Assembly: GCA_946575275.1 (NCBI GenBank)
Contig: CAMNZV010000095.1
Location: 1-6,510, forward strand
Source: an uncultured Clostridium sp.
GTDB taxonomy: Bacteria; Bacillota; Clostridia; Clostridiales; Clostridiaceae
Reading direction: 5' to 3'
Length of the DNA stretch: 6,510 bases
The position numbers and the translations under genes are program-made. The notes beneath the pieces were generated by a model. It saw only the letters and a list, made by a program, of their open reading frames with translations. It ran no database searches and was not told where the DNA came from. Shown piece after piece: positions 1 through 5,402 of the stretch. Each line of letters starts with the position of its first letter. Positions within the stretch are counted from its first letter, which is position 1.

Positions 1-1
1 A

Positions 2-1291
2 AAACTTGATATAGTTAAAATAGGAAAACCAAATGTTACAGTTAAAAAAGAAGCAATAAATGCAAGTGAAAATAATATAGTTATATCTGACGGAGTTACT
101 GTTGGAACAGCTAACGTAGGAAATAAAATAAATTATAGATTAACCTATGAAAATAATAGCGTTAATTCAGTTAAAAATGTTGAAATTGAAGATGCTAATT
201 TAGGAGTAATTATTACAAAGGATGGTTACAAGGTAAATGGACAAAGTGTAACAGTACCAAGTACATTAAGAATAATTAATGGAACAGTAACTAAAACTGG
301 TCAAGGAGCCTTATCCTTACTTAATGAAATTAAACCAGGTCAAAAGATAGTAATAACAGATGAAACCTATTTAACAACAACAGCTGCTGCAAGTCATATT
401 TCAAATGGAATAAACAATACTGTTAGAATTAATTCAACATATTTTAATGAAGCTAAAACTGGAGCTAAAGAAGCTTCATGTAAGGTTAATGTTATTGAAA
501 ATATTAATTTGTCAGTAGAGAAGTATATTAAGGAAATTATAAGAAATAACCAAACTATTTTTTCAGCAAACCAAAAGGAAGTAAGTTCAAAGTTGCCAAG
601 GATATATTCAGGGGATAAAATCATATTTGGATTTAATTTGAGAAACAATTCAAATTCTGTGGCAAGCAATATAAAGATTCAAGATATAATTTCAAATTCA
701 GAGGATTCAAGTATAAAATATGATGTAAGTTCAATGAACTTTATAAATAGTACAGATCCTTCCTTTAATACTACCAATTATACCTTACCTGGTAAGGGTA
801 GTGTATATTTTGAAAGTAGTCAGTGGACAGTGCCAGATAATGCAAGATATTTATTAAATAACACAATAAATGTTTTAAATCGTAATGATGCTATTGTTGC
901 AACAGATAACTGTGAATTTACGGTATATCCAAAAGTATATGTAACAATGAATTGCGTAGATGATTTAGAAAAACAATTCTATGTAACAATTACAGGTAGT
1001 GATGGATTTAAAACAGGAATGTATTTGAAAAATGGAGAGCAGGTTGAAGTTGATAATTTAAAATTTGGTGTAGATTATACAGTTAAGGAAACTGTACCTA
1101 TGAACTTTGTATTCCAGGGTATGGATATTAATGGCATGAATAACAGTACAGGTAGTATAAATTTCAACTTAAAAACAATAGAAGATCCATCAGTAATAAA
1201 CTTGTATAACACTAAGAATAATTCAAATGAGTTTAGAGATGAGGATGAGGTTACTAATAGTTTGAAATTGCATTATAATATAAGATGGTAA
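2..1291 (+). CDS. DUF11-like multi-module surface/matrix protein, C-terminal part (5' end outside window)
   Basis: This is the last 429 residues of a larger secreted protein. The frame is open from base 2 without a start, so it continues left of the window; a TTG at 509 lies inside a module and is not a credible start. Residues 1-167 and 168-310 are two copies of a beta-rich DUF11-type module. Shared marks are a YRLTYENN / FGFNLRNN strand, a late NNT(V/I)(R/N) strand, and a single Cys in the final strand (C160, C304). Residues 311-405 resemble a prealbumin-like/Cna-B-like domain (YTVKETVP, closing VINLYNT). The tail is acidic and polar and ends in SLKLHYNIRW. There is no LPXTG motif, positive tail or C-terminal membrane helix, so wall attachment by sortase is not supported. 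It lies 13 bases before a TasA/BsaA-like gene, which suggests a fibre-associated matrix or adhesin role (inference). Specific function unknown. Confidence 0.85.
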   Translation, partial: KLDIVKIGKPNVTVKKEAINASENNIVISDGVTVGTANVGNKINYRLTYENNSVNSVKNVEIEDANLGVIITKDGYKVNGQSVTVPSTLRIINGTVTKTGQGALSLLNEIKPGQKIVITDETYLTTTAAASHISNGINNTVRINSTYFNEAKTGAKEASCKVNVIENINLSVEKYIKEIIRNNQTIFSANQKEVSSKLPRIYSGDKIIFGFNLRNNSNSVASNIKIQDIISNSEDSSIKYDVSSMNFINSTDPSFNTTNYTLPGKGSVYFESSQWTVPDNARYLLNNTINVLNRNDAIVATDNCEFTVYPKVYVTMNCVDDLEKQFYVTITGSDGFKTGMYLKNGEQVEVDNLKFGVDYTVKETVPMNFVFQGMDINGMNNSTGSINFNLKTIEDPSVINLYNTKNNSNEFRDEDEVTNSLKLHYNIRW

Positions 1292-1304
1292 GGAGGGGAA
1301 TTAC

Positions 1305-1910
1305 ATGAATTTTAAAATAACAAAAAAGATTAAAGTTATATTATCAATATCTGTAATGGCAATCCTTATATCAGGTACAGTTGCCTTCTTTATATCAAAA
1401 GATGTTAAAACAAATAGTTTTACAGCTGGAGATTTATCCATAAAAATAGAGGAGCCTAATTACAAGGAACCAGATAATTGGAATGGAGAAAAGATAGTTA
1501 AGGATGCAAATGTAAAAAACACTAATATAATGCCTGAATTAATTAGAGTTGCAATAGAACCAAGATTCCAAGATGCAAATGGTAACTTCTATAGTGGGGA
1601 TATTAGCAAGATAGATTTTGAATATGTTAATATAACAACTAATAAAAATGATATTAGCAAATGGATAGATGGTAATGATGGATATTATTATTACACAAGT
1701 ATATTAAAAGAAGGGGAAACAACCTCTGATATAATAAATAGTGTAACATTTAATGTTTCAGAAGACGAAAAAGTAAAGTATAATGAAAAAACATTAAAGG
1801 CAGTTGTAAGAGCAGAAGCTATATTTTCAGAAACTGATGCCTACAAAACTCAATGGAATGTTTCAGATAGTACAGTAAAAGAAATGCTTAAGGAATTATG
1901 TGAAATGTAA
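1305..1910 (+). CDS. TasA/BsaA-family SipW-dependent biofilm matrix protein
   Basis: A 201-residue exported protein of the TasA/CalY/BsaA type, whose members form extracellular protein fibres in biofilms (Bacillus TasA; Clostridium perfringens BsaA). Seen in the sequence: a basic N-terminus (KITKKIK), a hydrophobic core at residues 11-26, then GTVA-FFISKD and TNSFTAGDLSI. That is the hallmark of SipW-type signal peptides, with cleavage expected after A27 by analogy with TasA. The remainder (about 174 residues) is beta-rich, with NTNIMPELIRVAIEP near residues 72-86 and a late ALKAVVRAEAIF-like strand (163-174), as in the family's jelly-roll domain. There are no mature-region transmembrane helices. 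Start chosen at ATG 1305 with a very strong AAGGAGGGG at 1290-1298. It is followed directly by an intrinsic terminator, so it is the last gene of its operon. No SipW peptidase is visible; it probably lies upstream. A paralogue rather than the main fibre protein is possible. Confidence 0.85.
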   Translation: MNFKITKKIKVILSISVMAILISGTVAFFISKDVKTNSFTAGDLSIKIEEPNYKEPDNWNGEKIVKDANVKNTNIMPELIRVAIEPRFQDANGNFYSGDISKIDFEYVNITTNKNDISKWIDGNDGYYYYTSILKEGETTSDIINSVTFNVSEDEKVKYNEKTLKAVVRAEAIFSETDAYKTQWNVSDSTVKEMLKELCEM

Positions 1911-1915
1911 TTAAT

Positions 1916-1962
1916 AATAAGACACAAAACAAATTTAAAGTTAGTTTTGTGTCTTATTTTTT
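1916..1962 (+). terminator. Intrinsic terminator of the matrix operon
   Basis: A perfect 15-base-pair stem is formed by 1916-1930 (ending GACACAAAAC) and 1944-1958 (starting GTTTTGTGTC), with a 13-base loop. The right arm runs into a T tract ending at 1962. It begins 5 bases after the stop codon of the TasA/BsaA-like gene, the expected place for a rho-independent terminator. Confidence 0.9.
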
Positions 1963-2012
1963 GTTTACAGTTTCTTGATTAACTAAGACATTATCATAAA
2001 TCAATCACAAAC

Positions 2013-2065
2013 TAAATTAATATATTAAAAAAACAGTTGACAATATAGAAAAAGAATCATATAAT
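2013..2065 (+). promoter_or_regulatory. Consensus sigma-A promoter of the ABC transporter operon
   Basis: TTGACA at 2037-2042 and TATAAT at 2060-2065 are both exact consensus hexamers with the ideal 17-base spacing. An A/T tract at 2013-2034 resembles an UP element. Transcription should start near 2071-2073, leaving a leader of about 120 bases before the first gene at 2191. Such a strong core promoter suggests expression is limited by a repressor or by termination in the leader; candidates for both follow immediately downstream. The stretch 1963-2012, between the previous terminator and the promoter, is AT-rich and shows nothing recognisable. Confidence 0.85.
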
Positions 2066-2070
2066 TTTTA

Positions 2071-2093
2071 TTACATACAAAAGATGTATGTAA
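2071..2093 (+). promoter_or_regulatory. Inverted repeat at the transcription start: probable repressor operator
   Basis: TTACATACA (2071-2079) and TGTATGTAA (2085-2093) are perfect 9-base inverted arms around a 5-base centre. They begin 5 bases after the -10 box, on the expected start site, where a bound repressor would block initiation. The TACATACA...TGTATGTA arms resemble operators of TetR-family regulators; the Escherichia coli AcrR site, from memory, has nearly the same arms. The same bases could also fold as a 5'-end hairpin in the RNA. The regulator is not encoded in the window. Confidence 0.6.
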
Positions 2094-2110
2094 AGTATGA
2101 ATAAAACTGA

Positions 2111-2122
2111 CTAGTTAACTAG
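2111..2122. repeat. Perfect 12-base palindrome in the operon leader
   Basis: CTAGTTAACTAG is fully self-complementary. It lies between the start-site inverted repeat and the leader hairpin, sharing its last two bases (AG) with the left arm of that hairpin. It could be a second operator half-site pair, or a weak 4-bp RNA stem with a TTAA loop. Its role is not known. Confidence 0.5.
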
Positions 2123-2160
2123 AGGTTTTGGGAAGATAATTTTTCCCAAAACCTCTTTTT
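2121..2160 (+). terminator. Terminator-like hairpin in the leader of the ABC operon (possible attenuator)
   Basis: A perfect 14-base-pair stem is formed by 2121-2134 (AGAGGTTTTGGGAA) and 2143-2156 (TTCCCAAAACCTCT) around an 8-base loop, ending in a T run to 2160. It lies about 50-90 bases after the expected transcription start and ends 30 bases before the first start codon, downstream of the promoter rather than after a gene. Transcripts from 2072 should therefore meet it first, so readthrough must be partial or regulated. An alternative weak pairing of AAAAC 2103-2107 with GTTTT 2125-2129, enclosing CTAG-TTAA-CTAG, would exclude the left arm. No known riboswitch consensus was recognised. It may instead mark the end of a lost short gene or a small RNA. 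Confidence 0.7.
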
Positions 2161-2190
2161 ATATTGTAAGAAAAGGAGGATTTAGAAGAC

Positions 2191-3129
2191 ATGAAAAAAC
2201 TACTACCTATTTTATCAATTTTATTTGCTATAGGATTAGAAAGGGCTATTGACAATTCAAAACTACACCCGTTAGCAGGAAAACCCTATTATACTTATTT
2301 TTTATTAATCTTGCTAGGAATATATCTTATAGTCTATATGCTAAGTTTATTTAATAAAAAAGTACAAGGATTAATAAGTAATAAGGCACCACTTTATGCA
2401 GGAATTGTACTTATCATAAACATTATAAATTTAGTTACTGTTAAGTTTGCATTGCTTCCAGTTTTATTTTTCCCATCACTTGACAGAGTATTTTCGGTTT
2501 TTGTAGATGATAGGACACTATTAGTTCAATGTGTTTTATATTCATTAAAATTATTAATTACGGGATTTTCTTTTGGTGCTGTTTTAGGATTTTCAACTGG
2601 TGTTTTACTAGGGTTTAATAAAAAAGCAGCCTATTGGATAAATCCATTTACACGTGTCATAGGTCCAATTCCAGCTACTGCTTGGTCACCTTTAGTTTTA
2701 TCTTTGTTTGCAACTTCCTATCAAGCAGCAGTATTTTTAGTAGCGTTAGCATCCTGGTTTCCAATTACTTTAATGACAAGTAGTGGAATTCAAAATGTTA
2801 AAAATTCTTATTTTGAGGTTTCTGAGACCTTAGGTGCAGGCACTTTATACAAAATATTTAAGGTTGGAGTTCCAGCTGCAATGCCAAGTATATTTTTAGG
2901 AGTTTTTTATGCAACCTGTGGGTCATTCGTCACCTTAGTAACAGCAGAAATGTTTGGCTGTAAGCTTGGAATTGGATGGTATATAAATTGGCAAAAGGGG
3001 TTAATGCTTTATCCTAATGTTTATGCCGGATTAATACTTTTAGCTGGAATATGTACTATTATAATATCTTTATTATTCAAATTTAAGGATAAAATTCTTG
3101 TTTGGCAGAAGGGAGTTATTAAATGGTAG
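2191..3129 (+). CDS. NitT/TauT/SsuC-type ABC importer permease
   Basis: The membrane subunit of an importer of the nitrate/sulfonate/taurine/THI5 class. The protein has 312 residues, longer than the usual 250-265 of SsuC-like permeases. The excess is an N-terminal part with about three hydrophobic segments (roughly 3-16, 36-54 and 68-95) ahead of the conserved core. The core begins near residue 110 (LLVQCVLYSLKLLITGFSFG, then GVLLGF) and contains NPFTRVIGPIPATAWSPL (151-168). The cytoplasmic EAA-type loop that docks on the ATPase is at about 209-236 (EVSETLGAG...VGVPAAMPSIF). The last helix is at about 278-297. ATG 2191 is preceded by AAGGAGGA at 2173-2180. It is the first gene of the operon, and its stop overlaps the ATPase start by 7 bases, indicating translational coupling. 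Substrate not deducible. Confidence 0.9.
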   Translation: MKKLLPILSILFAIGLERAIDNSKLHPLAGKPYYTYFLLILLGIYLIVYMLSLFNKKVQGLISNKAPLYAGIVLIINIINLVTVKFALLPVLFFPSLDRVFSVFVDDRTLLVQCVLYSLKLLITGFSFGAVLGFSTGVLLGFNKKAAYWINPFTRVIGPIPATAWSPLVLSLFATSYQAAVFLVALASWFPITLMTSSGIQNVKNSYFEVSETLGAGTLYKIFKVGVPAAMPSIFLGVFYATCGSFVTLVTAEMFGCKLGIGWYINWQKGLMLYPNVYAGLILLAGICTIIISLLFKFKDKILVWQKGVIKW

Positions 3130-3902
3130 GTGCAATAAGTATTAAAAATGTAAGTAAATCTTTCACTAATGCAGATGGCAGTAGCTTAGTTGCATTAAAT
3201 GATCTGAATTTGGAGATAAAGCCTGGCGAATTTGTTTCCTTAATTGGACCTTCAGGCTGTGGAAAGTCAACCTTGCTTAGGGCAATTGCAGGGTTAAATA
3301 TTGCTGATGAAGGGGAAATATTATTAGATGGGAAAAAGGTACTAAGGCCAGGCTATGAAAGAGGATTTGCCTTCCAGGAGGCTAATTTGTTTCCGTGGCT
3401 GACCATTAGAGGGAATATTGGCTTTGGACTTAAGGCAAGAGGAGTATATAAGGAAAAGAAGAAAGATGTTGATGAATTTATAGATCTAGTTGGACTTAAG
3501 GAATTTGAAAAGTCCTTTCCTCACCAGCTTTCAGGAGGTATGTGTCAAAGAGCCTCCCTTGCAAGAGCATTAGTTGGACATCCTAAGGTACTATTATTAG
3601 ATGAACCTCTTGGTGCTTTAGATGCCTTTACAAGAATGAACATGCAAGAGGAAATCCTAAGAATATGGAAGGAAAATAATATGACAATGATAATGGTTAC
3701 TCACGATGTGGATGAAGCTATTTATTTGTCTGATAGAGTGGTGGTTATGACACCAAGACCTGCAAAGGTTGAAAAAATTATTGATATTGAAATATCTAGA
3801 CCTAGGGCTAGAAGTCAAGATATTTTTTTAAAGTATAGAACTGAAATTTTAAAGATATTAAATTATGCAGGTGAAATTAAAGAACCAGCATATTATTTGT
3901 AG
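3123..3902 (+). CDS. NitT/TauT/SsuB-type ABC importer ATPase
   Basis: The cytoplasmic ATPase that powers the importer formed with the preceding permease. The 259 residues match the usual SsuB/TauB length. All nucleotide-binding motifs are present: Walker A GPSGCGKST (42-50), Q-loop Gln85 in FAFQEANLFPW, signature LSGGMCQR (136-143), Walker B VLLLDEP (156-162), D-loop GALD (164-167) and switch His194 in MVTHDVDEA. The NLFPWLT segment after the Q-loop is typical of this subfamily. The signature carries Cys141 where Arg or Gln is commoner. The C-terminal PRPAKVEKIIDIEISRPR segment is also subfamily-typical. The start at ATG 3123 overlaps the permease stop (7 bases), with AAGGGAG at 3109-3115. 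The enzyme looks intact. Confidence 0.95.
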   Translation: MVGAISIKNVSKSFTNADGSSLVALNDLNLEIKPGEFVSLIGPSGCGKSTLLRAIAGLNIADEGEILLDGKKVLRPGYERGFAFQEANLFPWLTIRGNIGFGLKARGVYKEKKKDVDEFIDLVGLKEFEKSFPHQLSGGMCQRASLARALVGHPKVLLLDEPLGALDAFTRMNMQEEILRIWKENNMTMIMVTHDVDEAIYLSDRVVVMTPRPAKVEKIIDIEISRPRARSQDIFLKYRTEILKILNYAGEIKEPAYYL

Positions 3903-3913
3903 GAGGAGAATTT

Positions 3914-4990
3914 ATGTTAAAGGGAAAATTTATAAAAAGCTTTACTTCATTAATATTGCTTATTTTTACTGTTTTTACTGTAGGATGTAGTAAAGATCAA
4001 GGAGAGTCGGAAAAGACAGGTACTGAAAAGGAAATAGTAAAAATACTTGTTGGAAAGGAAAGCCTATGTTTAGCCCCAGTTCACATTGCAATAATAAATG
4101 GTTATTTTGATGAGGAATTTAAAAGCGAAGGGTTAGAATATGAACTTGTTGCTGCAGAGGTTAATCAAGCAGCTGATTTATTAACAGCTAAAAAGATTAA
4201 TGCAGCTTATGGACTTACAGGTAGTTTAATTCAACCTATTTCAAATGGGCTTAATATTTCTTTTACAACAGGTCTTCATACAGGTTGTACAAAATATTAT
4301 GTAAAAAATGGTTCCAATATAACATCATTAGAGGATTTTAAAGGGAAAACAATTGGAGTTCCGTCTCTAAGTGATTCAAGTGTAGTTAATTTAAAACGTA
4401 AATTAAAGGATGTTGGCCTAGATATGTCTAAAAACAGCATAGAGGTTAACTTTGTTGCTTATGCAATGGCAGATTTACCAGCTGCGTTAGATAATGGAGC
4501 TGTAGATGTAATAGGATTACATGATCCAGTGGCAACAAAAGCAGAACAATCATATAACTTTACAAAGATATTAGATACAACTACAGATGAGAAGTTTTTA
4601 AATGAGTATTGCTGCCAAGCTTATGTTTCACAGGAGTTAATAGCTAATAATAAGGCAGGGGCAGAGGCTTACACAAGGGCAATGCAAAAAGCTGCAGCAT
4701 TTATAGAGGCTGATCCAGAGGAAGCAGCGAAATTGCAAATTGAAAATGGCTATATGAGTGGAGATGCCAAAACAAATGGTGAAATTCTAGCTTCCTTTAG
4801 TTATGTCCCTTCTATTAGTAAAGGAAGACAAACCTTTGAAAGTGCATTTAAGGAGCTACAGGAAATAGGAGATATTGATTCATCATTAAGTTTAGATAAA
4901 TTTACAGATAAATCCTATACAAAGCTTGAAAATGTATCAGATGGATACACCTTTGATAAAAATACAAAAAAATTTACAGAAATAAAGTAG
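3914..4990 (+). CDS. SsuA/THI5-like ABC substrate-binding lipoprotein, cysteine-containing
   Basis: The extracellular ligand-binding subunit of the importer, anchored to the membrane by lipid. It has 358 residues. A lipoprotein signal is present: basic start (KGKFIKS), hydrophobic 11-23, lipobox TVGC with the modified Cys at 25, then a Ser/Gly/Glu/Lys linker. The mature fold follows the NMT1/THI5-like pattern: KILVGKESLCLAPVHIAIINGYF (43-65), a hinge at LEDFKGKTIGVPSLSDS (139-155), the second-lobe segment LPAALDNGAVDVIGLHDPVA (188-207), and YTRAMQKAAAFI (253-264). Besides C25 it has C52 in the first binding strand, C125 in LHTGC, and the vicinal pair C233-C234 in EYCCQAY, unusual for an extracytoplasmic protein. 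These may bind a metal or a thiol-reactive ligand (inference). AGGAGG at 3901-3906 overlaps the ATPase stop codon, 7 bases before the ATG. No thiamine-type riboswitch precedes the operon, so a thiamine-precursor role is not favoured. Confidence 0.9.
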   Translation: MLKGKFIKSFTSLILLIFTVFTVGCSKDQGESEKTGTEKEIVKILVGKESLCLAPVHIAIINGYFDEEFKSEGLEYELVAAEVNQAADLLTAKKINAAYGLTGSLIQPISNGLNISFTTGLHTGCTKYYVKNGSNITSLEDFKGKTIGVPSLSDSSVVNLKRKLKDVGLDMSKNSIEVNFVAYAMADLPAALDNGAVDVIGLHDPVATKAEQSYNFTKILDTTTDEKFLNEYCCQAYVSQELIANNKAGAEAYTRAMQKAAAFIEADPEEAAKLQIENGYMSGDAKTNGEILASFSYVPSISKGRQTFESAFKELQEIGDIDSSLSLDKFTDKSYTKLENVSDGYTFDKNTKKFTEIK

Positions 4991-4997
4991 GTGCAAT

Positions 4998-5402
4998 ATG
5001 AATAAAATTAGATTTATTTATGGAATTATTACTTTTATTGTAGGATTAGTACTATCAGTAGGATTACAAACAGTATTTGAAGTTTGTCCAGTTACTGAAA
5101 AAATCATGAAATGTCATTGGTCAGGAAGGGCACTAATTGGAATAGGTGTAATATTAATTATAGCTTCAATACTTATTATTTTATTTAAAAAGCCAGGGGA
5201 ACAAAAGATCCTTATAATTAATGTTCTTGCATTAGATGTGGTGGGGATTTTAATTCCAAAGGTGTTAATTGGAGGCTGCTCAGATTCTATGATGACCTGT
5301 CAAAGCTTAAGCTATCCAGTAGTCTATTTAGTATCAGGAATTAGCATTGTAATTTCAGTTATTTATTTTATCTATTTATTAAAGGTAAATAAAAATGAAT
5401 AA
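4998..5402 (+). CDS. DUF4418-type four-helix membrane protein with Cys/His motif
   Basis: A 134-residue integral membrane protein of unknown function, recognised from memory as DUF4418-like. Four hydrophobic segments are visible at about 6-26, 45-63, 70-91 and 105-128. The first loop holds VCPVTEKIMKCHWSG (C30, C39, H40, W41) and the loop after helix 3 holds GGCSDSMMTC (C94, C101). Four helices and a positive LFKKP loop after helix 2 put both Cys-bearing loops on the same, probably outer, face, where they could form one metal- or redox-active site (inference). The start is ATG 4998, 7 bases after the lipoprotein gene, with only a weak ribosome site (TAGGTG), so translation is probably coupled. 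Its end overlaps the next gene by 8 bases, which links it to the FtsX-type transporter. Confidence 0.75.
   Translation: MNKIRFIYGIITFIVGLVLSVGLQTVFEVCPVTEKIMKCHWSGRALIGIGVILIIASILIILFKKPGEQKILIINVLALDVVGILIPKVLIGGCSDSMMTCQSLSYPVVYLVSGISIVISVIYFIYLLKVNKNE

Noticed and set aside
509..511. TTG as start codon of the first gene
   Set aside because: The same frame is open for 169 codons upstream and encodes a homologous module; the TTG has no ribosome site and falls at a domain boundary.
394..669. Open frame of 91 codons on the minus strand
   Set aside because: It lies opposite the continuous DUF11-like coding frame, has no plausible ribosome site or recognisable product, and is a typical shadow in AT-rich DNA.
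1975..2004. Inverted TTGATT / AATCAA pair upstream of the promoter
   Set aside because: Six bases with an 18-base gap in AT-rich DNA is expected by chance.
2097..2114. Five-codon leader peptide (MNKTD)
   Set aside because: It has no clear ribosome site and no run of a regulatory amino acid, and such short frames are common by chance; kept only as a possible scar.
2071..2160. Known riboswitch (TPP, guanidine-I/II, preQ1, S-box) or T-box in the leader
   Set aside because: No CTGAGA thiamine core, no ACGR loops, no preQ1-type pseudoknot tail and no T-box sequence were found; the hairpins are simple perfect inverted repeats.
3543..3545. Cys141 within the ATPase signature motif as a functional oddity
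   Set aside because: This position varies among ABC ATPases, and the catalytic residues around it are intact.
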